Assembly: GCA_965199165.1 (NCBI GenBank)
Contig: OZ240681.1
Location: 4,402,001 to 4,466,000, forward strand
Reading direction: 5' to 3'
Origin: LMUY01 sp965199165
Lineage (GTDB): Bacteria > Pseudomonadota > Alphaproteobacteria > Acetobacterales > Acetobacteraceae
Length of the DNA stretch: 64,000 nt
Under the pieces are notes generated by a model. That model did not search any database. It was not told the origin of the DNA and worked only from the letters and a program-made list of their open reading frames with translations. Shown one piece after another: positions 52,790 through 61,864 of the stretch (position 1 is the stretch's first letter; every line of letters starts with the position of its first letter). Position numbers and translations under genes: made by a program.

Positions 52790-53552
52790 GGCCGGGCGCG
52801 CGGAGCTGCTCCAGGACGCGCGGCAGTACCCCCAGCACCACGGCGCGCCCGTCCGCCATGTGCGCGGCGTTGCCGTCATGCAGCAACAGGATGTCGCCCG
52901 GCCTGGTCCGCGCCGCGAGCCGGCGGAGGACGACGCCTGGGTCGCCGCAGCTGGTGTCGTAGCCGCGGCGGCTCCAACTCGCCAGGCCAAGTCCGGCGCG
53001 GCTGAGCACCGGATATAGCGGCGGGCTGCGAAGCCCCATCGGGGCGCGGAACCATCGCGGCGCCGTCCCGGCCAGGTCGGACAGGATCGCCTGCCCGTCC
53101 TCCACCTCGCGGCGCAACGCCCGCCCGGCCAGGAAGGCGAAATGGCGCGGATGGGAAAGGGTATGGTTCTCGACCCGGTGTCCCTCGCGCACGATGCGGC
53201 GCACCAGCGCCTGTTGGCTTCGCGCGCGTTCTGCAATGCAGAAGAAGCTTGCCTTGGCACCCGCCGCCGCGAGCAGGTCCAGCACACGCGGCGTCACCTC
53301 CGGATCGGGTCCATCGTCGAAGGTCAGGCCGACCGCGTCGCCGGGCGTCGGCAGGTGGTGCAGCGTTGGGCCGAGCAACTGACTGCTTGGCCAGAGCCCG
53401 GCAGCGGCGAGCACCGCGTGGTCGGCGACCAGGCCGGCCAGCAGGCCGGGCCACCAGCCGGGATGCAGCGCCAGCACGCCGCAGGCGGTCCCGTGCAGGC
53501 CGGCTGACAACCGCAGCGCGAGGCTCGGGCGCCATCGCCCGGGTTCAGCCAT
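52719..53552 (-). CDS. Polysaccharide deacetylase (NodB homology) family protein
   Basis: 277 residues from ATG 53552. The NodB metal and catalytic motifs are LTFDDGPDPE (D79, D80) and HTLSHP (H130, H134), with RAPMGLRSP and LLLHDGNAAH later. Hydrophobic N-terminal helices (about 15-60) anchor it. It could de-acetylate a glycan or trim a carbohydrate part of the polyene. It overlaps the upstream COG4648-like gene by 8 bases, and both run opposite to the rest of the locus. Its last 71 bases are antisense to the glycosyltransferase gene. Confidence 0.87.
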   Translation of the reverse strand: MAEPGRWRPSLALRLSAGLHGTACGVLALHPGWWPGLLAGLVADHAVLAAAGLWPSSQLLGPTLHHLPTPGDAVGLTFDDGPDPEVTPRVLDLLAAAGAKASFFCIAERARSQQALVRRIVREGHRVENHTLSHPRHFAFLAGRALRREVEDGQAILSDLAGTAPRWFRAPMGLRSPPLYPVLSRAGLGLASWSRRGYDTSCGDPGVVLRRLAARTRPGDILLLHDGNAAHMADGRAVVLGVLPRVLEQLRAPGLRAVALPGATAAMAGAGGNPPSA

Positions 53553-54213
53553 CGGCGCGTTGCCGGGCGAAGGCGCGTGCCACGTCCATGGGGGACATGT
53601 GCGTTTCGTCGCGGAACCGCCACCGGCGCACCGCCGCCTCCGCCAGGAACATCGCGACGACAAGCGGCCCGTCGAGCACGTTGACGAACAACGACCACAC
53701 GCGGTCCGGCGCCAGCGCCAGCAAGGCGGCCGACCCGGCGAGTTGGGCGAGGAAAAACACGCACCACGCCTTCGTCACAGTTCGCGTGTAGGAAACGATG
53801 GCTGGGGTGAGCCGGCCGCGGAAACGCGCGGCCAGGCCGGTCACCAGCGCGGTTCGTCCCTGTCGCAGGCTGCCGCCGAACAGGATGAGGAGGGAGGCAT
53901 AGATGAGCGCGTGCGAGAGCCCGGAGCCCACGATCAGCCCCGCCCTGCCCGCCTGATGCGACGCCAGCGCGTTCAACACGAGCCAGGCGACCAGCCCCGC
54001 TGCGGCAGCGCCCAGCGCGCGCGGCCAGCCGCCCACCCGCCGCAACGCCAGCGCCGCGAGCACGCCGGCCTGCGCACCGGCAAGGCCGATCGCCGCGGGG
54101 GTCACCTGCCCCGCAGCGATCGCCCGGTGCATCACGAACGGGCCGACCAACACGGCCGACCAGCCGAGCACGGCCAGGCCTCGTTTCACGTGATTGCACA
54201 AATGACGCGGCAT
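53545..54213 (-). CDS. COG4648-like inner-membrane protein of aryl-polyene loci
   Basis: 222 residues from ATG 54213, with five to six transmembrane helices (LAVLGWSAVLVGPFVM; GLAGAQAGVLAALALR; AWCVFFLAQLAGSAALLAL; VLDGPLVVAMFLAEAAVR). The C-terminus is a cytoplasmic tail RDETHMSPMDVARAFARQ. Proteins of this kind recur in aryl-polyene clusters and are of unknown function. It is divergent from the carrier protein gene; 74 bases between the starts hold both promoters. Confidence 0.7.
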   Translation of the reverse strand: MPRHLCNHVKRGLAVLGWSAVLVGPFVMHRAIAAGQVTPAAIGLAGAQAGVLAALALRRVGGWPRALGAAAAGLVAWLVLNALASHQAGRAGLIVGSGLSHALIYASLLILFGGSLRQGRTALVTGLAARFRGRLTPAIVSYTRTVTKAWCVFFLAQLAGSAALLALAPDRVWSLFVNVLDGPLVVAMFLAEAAVRRWRFRDETHMSPMDVARAFARQRADG

Positions 54214-54241
54214 GGTCTTTATCCTACACTCGTCGCCGGAT

Positions 54242-54270
54242 TTGCCCGTATTGCCGCCGCCATCTAAATT
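54242..54270 (+). promoter_or_regulatory. Candidate sigma-70-like promoter of the polyene core operon
   Basis: TTGCCC (54242-54247) and TAAATT (54265-54270) are separated by 17 bases and each match 4 of 6 consensus positions. The site is 17 bases before the carrier-protein GTG, in the AT-richest stretch of the divergent gap. It would drive the rightward genes from the carrier protein onward. Confidence 0.35.
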
Positions 54271-54287
54271 GTTGTCTAGGATCGATC

Positions 54288-54581
54288 GTGAAGACCCAGG
54301 ACGCCCCACACTCCGCCGCCAGCCAGGCACCGTTCGAGCGGGAGGTCGCCACGCTGATCGTCGGCGCGCTGCACCTGGAGATCAGCCCGGCGGAGATTGA
54401 CCCCGACACGACCCTGTTCGGCGAGGGGCTGGGCCTTGACTCGATCGACGCGCTGGAGCTCGCACTGGCGATCTCGCGCGATTACGGGCTGGAACTGAAG
54501 TCGGACGACGAACGCAACCGCGCCATCTTCACCACCCTGCGCACGCTGTCCCACCACATCCAGACGCACCGGACCAAATAG
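54288..54581 (+). CDS. Acyl carrier protein of the aryl-polyene locus
   Basis: 97 residues from GTG 54288 (AGGA about 8 bases upstream). The phosphopantetheine attachment serine is S52 in LGLDSIDALEL. Size and four-helix pattern are those of a discrete ACP. Aryl-polyene synthases usually have two ACPs; only one is in this window, the second may lie beyond the right edge. It should carry the growing polyene or the starter delivered by the adjacent AMP ligase. Confidence 0.9.
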   Translation: MKTQDAPHSAASQAPFEREVATLIVGALHLEISPAEIDPDTTLFGEGLGLDSIDALELALAISRDYGLELKSDDERNRAIFTTLRTLSHHIQTHRTK

Positions 54582-54585
54582 GGCG

Positions 54586-55896
54586 TTGCCGCAGCTGATC
54601 CCCCTCGCCGAGCGGCCTGCCGACGCCGTGCTGTTCCGGATGCCCGGCCGCGACGTGACCGCCGGCACCTTTGCCGCCGATGCGTCCCGGCTGGCGGCCG
54701 CCCTGCCCGACGCGCCGCATGTCGCCAACCTCTGCACCGGCCGCTATGCCTTCGCCGTGGGGTTCGCCGCGGCGCTGCTGCGCGGGCAGGTCAGCCTGCT
54801 GACGAGCGACCGTTCGGCAGACCGGCTGCAGGCGCTACAAGCCCGCTTCCCCGGCGTGATCGCCGTCACCGATGGGCCGGATGCGCTGCCGATGCCGGGC
54901 GTTACCGTCCTACCGCCGGGCACGACGTCCGCAGCGCTGCCGGCGATCGAGGGCAGCCAGCTTGCCGCCCTGGTGTTCACCTCCGGCAGCACCGGGCAGC
55001 CGACGGTGCATGCCAAGCACTGGGGTGCCCTGGCCCAGCGGAGTCGCGACGCAGGGATGGCTTTCGCCCTGGCGGATGACGCGCCGGCCACGATGGTGGC
55101 GACCGTGCCGCCGCAGCACATGTACGGGTTCGAGACCACGGTGCTGCTGCCGCTGCACGCCGCCTGCGCGGCCTGGTGCGGCCCGGCCTTCTACCCCGCC
55201 GACGTGCGGGACGCGCTGGCGCAGACACCGGGACCGCGGGTGCTGGTTACCACGCCGCTGCAACTCCGCGCCCTGTTGTCGGCCGCAACCGACCTGCCGC
55301 CGCTCAGCCGTGTCATCTCCGCCACCGCCCCGCTGGACGGCGCGATGGCGGCAGCGGCGGAGGCCCAGTGGCACACCAGCGTCTCCGAGATCTTCGGTGC
55401 CACGGAGATCGGCTCCATCGCCAGCCGCCGCACGGCTGCCGGAGCGGGCTGGACGCTGTATCCTGGGGTCCGCCTGATCGCCGCCGGCGCTGACGTGCTG
55501 GTGGAAGCCGAATACGCCGAGTCTACGGTGCTGGACGATGCGGTCGAGTTGCTGCCCGGCGGCGGCTTCCACCTGCTCGGACGCCGCAGCGACCTGGTGA
55601 AGCTGGGGGGCCGCCGCGCGTCGCTGGCCGGGCTGAACCGGGAACTGGCGGCCGTTGCCGGCGTGGAGGACGGCGTCTTCCTGCCGCCCGAAGCGGACGA
55701 CCACCGCCCAGCCGCCCGAATGATCGCCTTCGTCGTGGCGCCGGACGCAGGCGCAGCCGCGATCTTGGCGGCGCTGCGCAGCCGGATCGACCCGGTGTTC
55801 CTGCCGCGCCGGATCGTCCATGTCGACAGGCTGCCGCGCAACGAGTTCGGCAAGCTCCCCGCGGCGGCGCTGCAATCCCTGCGGGAAGCTTGCTGA
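54586..55896 (+). CDS. AMP-dependent acyl/aryl ligase (ANL superfamily)
   Basis: 436 residues from TTG 54586, 4 bases after the carrier gene. The ANL phosphate loop is LVFTSGSTGQPTVHAKHW (residues 130-147) and the adenylate motif is EIFGATEIGSIASRR; the C-terminal lysine is in PRNEFGKLP. In aryl-polyene loci this enzyme activates 4-hydroxycinnamate or 4-hydroxybenzoate-type starters onto ACP. It is shorter than typical acyl-CoA ligases, as usual for this clade. It overlaps the next gene by TGATG. Confidence 0.88.
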   Translation: MPQLIPLAERPADAVLFRMPGRDVTAGTFAADASRLAAALPDAPHVANLCTGRYAFAVGFAAALLRGQVSLLTSDRSADRLQALQARFPGVIAVTDGPDALPMPGVTVLPPGTTSAALPAIEGSQLAALVFTSGSTGQPTVHAKHWGALAQRSRDAGMAFALADDAPATMVATVPPQHMYGFETTVLLPLHAACAAWCGPAFYPADVRDALAQTPGPRVLVTTPLQLRALLSAATDLPPLSRVISATAPLDGAMAAAAEAQWHTSVSEIFGATEIGSIASRRTAAGAGWTLYPGVRLIAAGADVLVEAEYAESTVLDDAVELLPGGGFHLLGRRSDLVKLGGRRASLAGLNRELAAVAGVEDGVFLPPEADDHRPAARMIAFVVAPDAGAAAILAALRSRIDPVFLPRRIVHVDRLPRNEFGKLPAAALQSLREAC

Positions 55897-56162
55897 TGCG
55901 GTTCGCCATTCCCGCCGCGCATCCTTGCCTACCCGGACACTTCCCCGGCCGCCCGATCGTGCCCGGCGTGGTCCTGCTGGAGGAGGTGCTCGCCTGCCTG
56001 CCGCCCGGGCTGACGCTGCTGAGCGCCAAGTTCACGGCACCGGTCCTGCCGGAGCAGGTGGTGGCCGTGACCAGCACGGCACACCCCGACGGCCGGGTCC
56101 ACTTCGCCGCTGCCGTCGGCGACCGCCCGGTGCTGCACGGCGTGGCCGGGCCGGCCGCGTGA
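55896..56162 (+). CDS. Hotdog-fold 3-hydroxyacyl-ACP dehydratase (ApeI-like), small subunit
   Basis: 88 residues from ATG 55896 (TGATG overlap). The FabA/FabZ-type catalytic motif HFPGRPIVPGVVLLEE has the catalytic His at residue 15. This is the smaller of two dehydratases in the locus; the aryl polyene system uses a paired ApeI/ApeP dehydratase. GTGA overlap with the next gene. The enzyme dehydrates 3-hydroxyacyl intermediates to build conjugated double bonds. Confidence 0.83.
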   Translation: MRFAIPAAHPCLPGHFPGRPIVPGVVLLEEVLACLPPGLTLLSAKFTAPVLPEQVVAVTSTAHPDGRVHFAAAVGDRPVLHGVAGPAA

Positions 56163-57136
56163 CCGGCTGGAGCCGCACGCCCGAGCGTGGTGCGGCCTGG
56201 CTGGTGCACCTGATGCTCTGGCTGATGCGGCATGTCGGCTGGTTCGCCCAGCGGGTCGTGCTGCCAGGCATCACCGCCTGGTTCTTCGTCACCTCGGCCA
56301 ACGCCCGAGCCGCCTCGCGCGACTACCTGGCGACGGCCCTTGGCCGGGCGGTGCGTTGGCCCGACACCGTGCGGCACATCCACACCTTCGCCTCCACGAT
56401 CCTGGACCGGGCGCTGCTGGTCACGACAGGTGGCGGCATCGCGCTGGACGTGGTGGGCTTGGAGCACGTGGAGGCCGCGGTGTCAGGTGGACGTGGCTGC
56501 GTTCTGCTAGGCGCCCATCTCGGCAGCTTCGCCGTGTTGCGCGGCCTGGCGGAGCGCTGCCCCGTGCCGGTCAAGATGCTGATGTATCGCGCCAACGCTG
56601 GCGCCTACAGCACGGTGATGGAACGGCTGGATCCGGCGGCGGCGCGCAACGTCATCCCGATCGGCGACCTGCACTCCATGCTGCGGGTGCACGAGGCGGT
56701 GGATGGCGGCGCGATCGTCGGCATCCTGGCCGATCGCGTTCCGGCAGGCGGCCAGGCGGTGAGCGCGTCGTTCTTCGGCCGCCCGGCACAATTCCCGACC
56801 GGGCCGTTCATCCTGGCGGCCAGCCTTCAGGCGCCGGTCCTGGTGTTCCAGGGCGTGCGGGTCGCGCACCGCCGCTATCGGGTGGTCTTCGCCCCGTTCG
56901 CCGAGCGGATCGTGCTGCCGCGCAGCACCCGGGCGGCGGCCTTGCAGGACGTGGCGAGCCGCTACGCGCAGTGGCTGGAGCAGTCGTGCCGGGCGCATCC
57001 GTTCAACTGGTTCAACTTCTTTCCATTCTGGGAGCGCGCCGAGGATGTTCCGACCAAGGCGCGCCCGCTGGTGGCTGCCGCTCGCCCTGTTGGCGGGCCC
57101 GTGCTGGGCACAGGGTTCGACGCTGCCGCTGGATGA
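56159..57136 (+). CDS. LpxL/HtrB-like acyltransferase of the aryl-polyene locus
   Basis: 325 residues from GTG 56159. One or two N-terminal helices, then the LABLAT acyltransferase domain: VLLGAHLGSFAVLRGL, ADRVPAGGQAVSASFFGRPAQFPTGPF and FNWFNFFPFW. The HX4(D/E) catalytic box reads HLGSFA, so the acidic residue is alanine; this is unusual and could mean altered chemistry. Proteins like this belong to aryl-polyene clusters as acyltransferases. Its last 92 bases overlap the LolA-like gene on the same strand. Confidence 0.82.
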   Translation: MTGWSRTPERGAAWLVHLMLWLMRHVGWFAQRVVLPGITAWFFVTSANARAASRDYLATALGRAVRWPDTVRHIHTFASTILDRALLVTTGGGIALDVVGLEHVEAAVSGGRGCVLLGAHLGSFAVLRGLAERCPVPVKMLMYRANAGAYSTVMERLDPAAARNVIPIGDLHSMLRVHEAVDGGAIVGILADRVPAGGQAVSASFFGRPAQFPTGPFILAASLQAPVLVFQGVRVAHRRYRVVFAPFAERIVLPRSTRAAALQDVASRYAQWLEQSCRAHPFNWFNFFPFWERAEDVPTKARPLVAAARPVGGPVLGTGFDAAAG

Positions 57137-57623
57137 GGTGATGGCGCGGCTGGCCCAGGCGCCGGCACGCCGGGCCAGCTTCGTCGAGGAGAAAACCTTC
57201 GCCGCCCTCAACGCGCCGCTGCGCAGCGAAGGGCGGCTGGAATACCGCAAGCCGGACCACCTGGAGAAGATCACCACGTCGCCTGCCCCCGAGAGCCTGG
57301 TGGTGGACGGCAACCGCCTGGTCGTGGACAGCGGCGGCGACCCGCCGCGCGTGGTGGAGCTGGACGGCCAGCCGGACATCCGCACCCTGGTCGACACCAT
57401 CCGCGGCGCGCTGTCGGGCGACCTCCTGCTGCTGCGGCGGACCTACGACGTGTCCGGCACCGGCACCCCGGCGGACTGGCACATCCTGCTGCACCCCCGT
57501 GACCCGGCCGTGGCGCGGCTGGTAAAGGAGGTGCGGCTGGCCGGCGGCGCCGACCTCCGCTCGATCGAGAGCGTGGCCCCGAACGGCGACACCGACACGC
57601 TGGCCGTCACGCCGCAGCCTTGA
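57045..57623 (+). CDS. LolA-like outer-membrane carrier protein (ApeL-like)
   Basis: 192 residues from ATG 57045. Signal peptide (WWLPLALLAGPCWAQG) then the LolA-type fold: RASFVEEKTFAALNAPLRSEG, RLEYRKPDHLEKITTSPAPE. LolA-like proteins in aryl-polyene clusters are thought to ferry the lipid-linked pigment across the periplasm. Overlaps the MMPL exporter by TTGA. Starts well inside the preceding acyltransferase gene. Confidence 0.88.
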   Translation: MFRPRRARWWLPLALLAGPCWAQGSTLPLDEVMARLAQAPARRASFVEEKTFAALNAPLRSEGRLEYRKPDHLEKITTSPAPESLVVDGNRLVVDSGGDPPRVVELDGQPDIRTLVDTIRGALSGDLLLLRRTYDVSGTGTPADWHILLHPRDPAVARLVKEVRLAGGADLRSIESVAPNGDTDTLAVTPQP

Positions 57624-59926
57624 AGCGGCTGCCGCTCTTCGTCGCCCTGCTGCTCGCGGTGGCGTTCGCGGTGGGCGTGTTCCGGTGGGTCGACGTGCGC
57701 ACCGACATGACGGAGTTCCTGCCGACGGGTCGGACGCCCGCCAGCCGCTTCATGTTGCGGGAGCTGCAGTCCGGCAGCGCCGCCAGCCTGATCCTGCTGG
57801 GCGTGGAGGGTGCGCCGCCGGCCGAGCTGGCCCGCATCAGCACCGACCTTGCCGATCGGCTGGACCGCACCGGCCTCTTCACCCTGGTGGGCAACGGCCG
57901 CCACGCGCTGGATGGGGCAGACCAGCGCGTGCTGTTCGAGCATCGCTACCTGCTCTCGCCGGGCGTCGTGGCGCAGGCCTTCACGCCGGCCGCGCTGCAC
58001 GCCGACTTCGAACGCCTGCTGGCGCAGCTGCAATCCTCCGCCTCGCCGCTGGCGGTGCAGTTCGGCCTGCCGGATCCGACCGGCGCCTTCCTGGCGATGG
58101 CGCCCGCTTGGATCGGCGCGGCCAGCCTGCGCACCGTCGGCGGCGTGTGGTTCGCCACCGATCGGGACCGGGCCTTGCTGGTGGTGCAGACGAAGGCGGC
58201 CGGCATGGACATCGGCGCCCAGGAACGGGCCGATGCGGCGATCCGGACGGCGTTCGCCGCCTCGAGCCCAGGGTCGGCACGGCTGCTCGCTTCAGGCCCG
58301 GCCGTGTTCACGCGCGAGGCCGCTGCGGGCATCCGCTCGGACGTCCGGCTGCTCTCCATCGTCTCCGGAGTGCTGGTGGTGGCGCTGTTGCTGTGGCGGT
58401 TCCGTTCGCTGGCGGTGCTGGCCGCCATCGCCGTGCCGGTGGTGCTCAGCACGGCGGTGGCGGCGCTGGTGACGGCGCTGGTGTTCGGCTTCGTACACGG
58501 CATCGCACTCGGCTTCGGCATGACGATGCTGGGGGTGACGGTCGACTACCCGGTGCTGCTGATCGGGCACCGCAAGCAGGGGGAGCCGGCCGCCGGCACG
58601 CTGCGGCGTATCGGTCGCGCCTTTGCCCTGGCGGTCGCCTGCGCCACGCTGGGGCTGACGGGGATGGTGTTCGCCGGCTTTCCCGGCATCGCGCAACTGG
58701 GCCTGTTCGCCGCCACGGGGGTTCTGTCGGCGGCCTTGGCGACGCGGCTGGTGCTGCCGCGCCTGATCGTGGCCGCGAACCTGGCGCCCGTCTGGCCCGG
58801 CGACACCGCGCGGCTGCTGCGGGTGGAGCAGCTGCGGCGTTACCGGCTGTGGGGCCTGCTGCCCCTGGCGCTGGCCGCGGCCGGGCTGCTGGCGGTGGGC
58901 GGGCCACATTGGGAAGGAGACGTGTCCAGGCTCAGCCCCGTGCCACGCGACGCCCTGGCGCTCGATGACGAGCTGCGGCGGGAGATCGGCGCGCCGGACC
59001 TGGGCGACGTGCTGGTCGTGCAGGCGGCGACCGCGGACGCCATGTTGGCGCAGCAGGAGGCGCTGCTGCCACAGGTCGACGCGTTGGTCGACCAGCACCG
59101 CATCAGCGGCTACGAGGCGGCAGCGCGCCTGCTGCCCTCGGCTGCCACGCAGCGCGCGCGGCAGGCCGCCCTGCCGGACGCGGCAACGCTGCAAGCCAAT
59201 GTGGCCGCCGCATCGGAAGGATTGCCGTTCAAGCCGGATGCCTTCGCCGCGTTCGAGGCAGCGGTCGCCGAGGCGCGGGCAAGTCCACCGGTGACGCTGG
59301 CGGCGCTGGACGCCCCGGCGGTGGCCGCCCGCCTCCGCCCGCTGCTGTTCCAGCGGGATGGCGCCTGGTACGGCCCGATCGCCTTCAACGGCGCGACCGA
59401 CCCGGCCGCCCTGCAGGCCCTGGCCGCGCCCGGCGCCCTGTTCGTGGACATGCATGCCGAAACCGACGGCCTCGTCTCCGCCGGTGCGGCGCGGGCGGGC
59501 TGGTGGCTCGGCGGCGGCGCGCTGGCAGCGTTGGCCGCGATGCTGGCCGGGCTGCGCCAGCCGCTGATGGTCGCCCGCATCGCGCTGTCGATCGGCGCGG
59601 CCGGGCTGGTGACGGTGGCCCTGCTGACCGCGGGCGGCGTGCGGCTGTCGCTGATCCACCTGGTGGCCCTGCAGTTCACCGCGGGAGTCGGGCTGGACTA
59701 CGCCCTGTTCTACGCCCGCCGCCAGTTGGACGCGGAGGAGCGCGCCCGCACGCTGCGCACCCTGGTCACCTGCAACGCGATGACGCTGCTCACCTTCGGA
59801 CTGCTCGCCGCCTGCCGCACCCCGCTGCTGCAGTCGATCGGCGTCACGGTTGCAATCGGTGCCGTATCGGCCATGTGCTTCTCGTTCCTGTTCGTTGGAT
59901 TGCGCCCCCATCCGGATGAAGTTTGA
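57620..59926 (+). CDS. MMPL/RND-type lipid exporter (ApeM-like)
   Basis: 768 residues from TTG 57620, coupled to the LolA-like gene. About twelve helices in two halves, each with a periplasmic loop: helices around VRLLSIVSGVLVVALLLWRF and GLVTVALLTAGGVRLSLIHLV; GFGMTMLGVTVDYPVLLIGH and AGVGLDYALFYARRQL are the paired MMPL transmembrane proton-relay segments. Aryl polyene clusters use this protein with LolA to deliver the product to the outer membrane. It ends 11 bases inside the ketosynthase gene. Confidence 0.9.
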   Translation: MKRLPLFVALLLAVAFAVGVFRWVDVRTDMTEFLPTGRTPASRFMLRELQSGSAASLILLGVEGAPPAELARISTDLADRLDRTGLFTLVGNGRHALDGADQRVLFEHRYLLSPGVVAQAFTPAALHADFERLLAQLQSSASPLAVQFGLPDPTGAFLAMAPAWIGAASLRTVGGVWFATDRDRALLVVQTKAAGMDIGAQERADAAIRTAFAASSPGSARLLASGPAVFTREAAAGIRSDVRLLSIVSGVLVVALLLWRFRSLAVLAAIAVPVVLSTAVAALVTALVFGFVHGIALGFGMTMLGVTVDYPVLLIGHRKQGEPAAGTLRRIGRAFALAVACATLGLTGMVFAGFPGIAQLGLFAATGVLSAALATRLVLPRLIVAANLAPVWPGDTARLLRVEQLRRYRLWGLLPLALAAAGLLAVGGPHWEGDVSRLSPVPRDALALDDELRREIGAPDLGDVLVVQAATADAMLAQQEALLPQVDALVDQHRISGYEAAARLLPSAATQRARQAALPDAATLQANVAAASEGLPFKPDAFAAFEAAVAEARASPPVTLAALDAPAVAARLRPLLFQRDGAWYGPIAFNGATDPAALQALAAPGALFVDMHAETDGLVSAGAARAGWWLGGGALAALAAMLAGLRQPLMVARIALSIGAAGLVTVALLTAGGVRLSLIHLVALQFTAGVGLDYALFYARRQLDAEERARTLRTLVTCNAMTLLTFGLLAACRTPLLQSIGVTVAIGAVSAMCFSFLFVGLRPHPDEV

Positions 59927-61085
59927 GCCGCTCGCCCTCACCGCCACCTCCGTCGTCAGCGCGATCGGCCGCGGCAAGGCGGAGATGGCGGATGCGATCG
60001 AGGCAGGCCGCTCCGGGCTGCGGCCGAACGATTTCGACGGCGCCGGGTGGATCGGGCGCGTCGCTGGCATCGAGGCGCACCGCCTGCCGCCGGCGCTGGT
60101 CGCGTTCGACTGCCGCAACAACCGCCTGGCCGACATGGCCCTGCAGACGGACGGCTTCGACGTTGCGGTCGCCGCGGCGTTACGGCGGTATGGGGCGGAC
60201 CGGATCGCCGTCGTGCTCGGCACCAGCACCTCGGGCGTGTTGTCCACCGAAGGGGCGTATGGCGACCGCGGCGTCGATGGCGCCCTGCCCGCCTGGTTCG
60301 ACTACGACCACACGCACGACATGTTCTCCTCGGCGCGCTACGTCCGCGCCGCGCTCGGCCTGCGCGGCCCGGCGCTGGTGGTGTCGACGGCCTGCGCCTC
60401 CTCCGCCAAGACGCTCATCGACGCCGCGCACCTCCTGGCCGCCGGGCTGTGCGACGCGGCGGTGGTGGGCGGGGTCGACACGCTGTGCCGGCTGACCTTG
60501 CGCGGGTTTGCGGCGCTGGAGCTGGTGTCGCCTGTGCCGTGCCGGCCATGCGACGCCGCCCGCACCGGCATCTCCATCGGGGAGGCCGCGGGCTTCGCCC
60601 TGCTGGAGCGTGGGGAGGGCCCGCTGCACTTGCTCGGCGGGGGAGCCACCAGTGACGGCTACCACATGTCGTCGCCGCACCCGCAGGGCGCCGGAGCGGT
60701 CGGCGCCATGCAGGGGGCGCTCGACTCTGCCGGCCTCGCACCTGGCGAGGTGGACTATGTGAACCTGCACGGCACCGGCACCAGGGCGAACGACTCGATG
60801 GAGGATGCGGCGGTCACGGCCGTATTCGGTCCAGGCACGGCGTGCTCCTCCACCAAGGGCTGGACCGGGCACACGCTCGGCGCCAGCGGCATCGTCGGCG
60901 CCGTCATCGCCGGGCTGGCGATCGAGCGCGGCATGCTGCCGCGGTGCCTCGGCATGACGGCGGTCGATCCGGCCTTCCAGGCCGGCGTGCTGACGGAGAC
61001 GGCACGCCGGCGGGTACGACGCGTGGCGGTGAACTCCTTCGGCTTCGGCGGCATCAACTGCACGCTGCTGCTGGGGGGTGCGTGA
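59916..61085 (+). CDS. Type II beta-ketoacyl-ACP synthase of the aryl-polyene locus (ApeO-like)
   Basis: 389 residues from ATG 59916. The catalytic triad is complete: C160 in STACASSAKT, H285 in LHGTGTRAND, H319 in KGWTGHTLGASG with K314. FGFGGINCTLLL at the C-terminus is typical. It elongates the aryl starter with malonyl units. The chain-length-factor-like protein encoded next (GTGA overlap) is its probable partner. Confidence 0.93.
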   Translation: MKFEPLALTATSVVSAIGRGKAEMADAIEAGRSGLRPNDFDGAGWIGRVAGIEAHRLPPALVAFDCRNNRLADMALQTDGFDVAVAAALRRYGADRIAVVLGTSTSGVLSTEGAYGDRGVDGALPAWFDYDHTHDMFSSARYVRAALGLRGPALVVSTACASSAKTLIDAAHLLAAGLCDAAVVGGVDTLCRLTLRGFAALELVSPVPCRPCDAARTGISIGEAAGFALLERGEGPLHLLGGGATSDGYHMSSPHPQGAGAVGAMQGALDSAGLAPGEVDYVNLHGTGTRANDSMEDAAVTAVFGPGTACSSTKGWTGHTLGASGIVGAVIAGLAIERGMLPRCLGMTAVDPAFQAGVLTETARRRVRRVAVNSFGFGGINCTLLLGGA

Positions 61086-61864
61086 CCGGCGCGCACGTGG
61101 CGGCCGTGGCGGTGCTGGGCCCTGGCCTCCCAGACTGGCCTGCCGCCCGCGCCGTGCTGACCGGGACCGAACCGTGGGAGACTGGCGAGGTGGTGCTGCC
61201 GCCGCCGGCCTTGCTGTCCGCCACCGAGCGGCGGCGCACCGGCCCGGTCGTCCGCCTGGCCCTGGCGGTGGCAAGCGAGGCTGCGGCGGCCAGCGGCCTC
61301 CCCGCCGCGACGCTGCGCCCGGTCTTCGCCAGCAGCAACGGGGATAGCCTGACGGTCGCGGCGATCCTGGAGGCGATGGCCCGGCCGGACGGCTTCGTCT
61401 CGCCGACCCAGTTCCACAACTCGGTGCACAACGCCGCGGCCGGCTACTGGTCGATCGGGACCGCATCCGGCCGGCCGGCGACCTGCCTCGGCGGCCACGA
61501 TTGGTCGTTCGGCTGCGCGCTGCTCAAGGCGGTGGCGGAGTGCGCCGCCGAGCGGGCGCCGGTGTTGCTCTGCGCCTACGACGTGCCGCTGCCGGACCCG
61601 TTGCATGCGGTGCGGCCGATCGGCTCGGTCTTCGGCGTGGCGCTCGTGCTGGTGCCCGGCGGGACCGGGCCGCGTCTGTCGATCCGCTGGGCTGCGGAGC
61701 CCGCCACCCGGTCCGAACCGCTGAACCCGTTGCTGCGAGGCCTGTCGGCCGCCAACCCGGCGGCGCGCTCGCTGCGGCTGCTGGAAGCGTTGGCGCGCGG
61801 CGGCGGCGACGATTTCGACGTGGCCCTGCTGGACGGCTGCATGGCTGTCACGGTCCACGGATGA
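61082..61864 (+). CDS. Ketosynthase-like chain-length-factor protein (PF13723 type, ApeC-like)
   Basis: 260 residues from GTG 61082. A truncated ketosynthase fold without catalytic Cys: the signature SPTQFHNSVHNAAAGYWSIG is that of the beta-ketoacyl synthase-like N-terminal family found in aryl-polyene clusters. It is thought to dimerise with the active ketosynthase and set chain length. ATGA overlap with the second dehydratase. Immediately downstream a repeat lies in the coding sequence of the next gene. Confidence 0.88.
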   Translation: MTGAHVAAVAVLGPGLPDWPAARAVLTGTEPWETGEVVLPPPALLSATERRRTGPVVRLALAVASEAAAASGLPAATLRPVFASSNGDSLTVAAILEAMARPDGFVSPTQFHNSVHNAAAGYWSIGTASGRPATCLGGHDWSFGCALLKAVAECAAERAPVLLCAYDVPLPDPLHAVRPIGSVFGVALVLVPGGTGPRLSIRWAAEPATRSEPLNPLLRGLSAANPAARSLRLLEALARGGGDDFDVALLDGCMAVTVHG

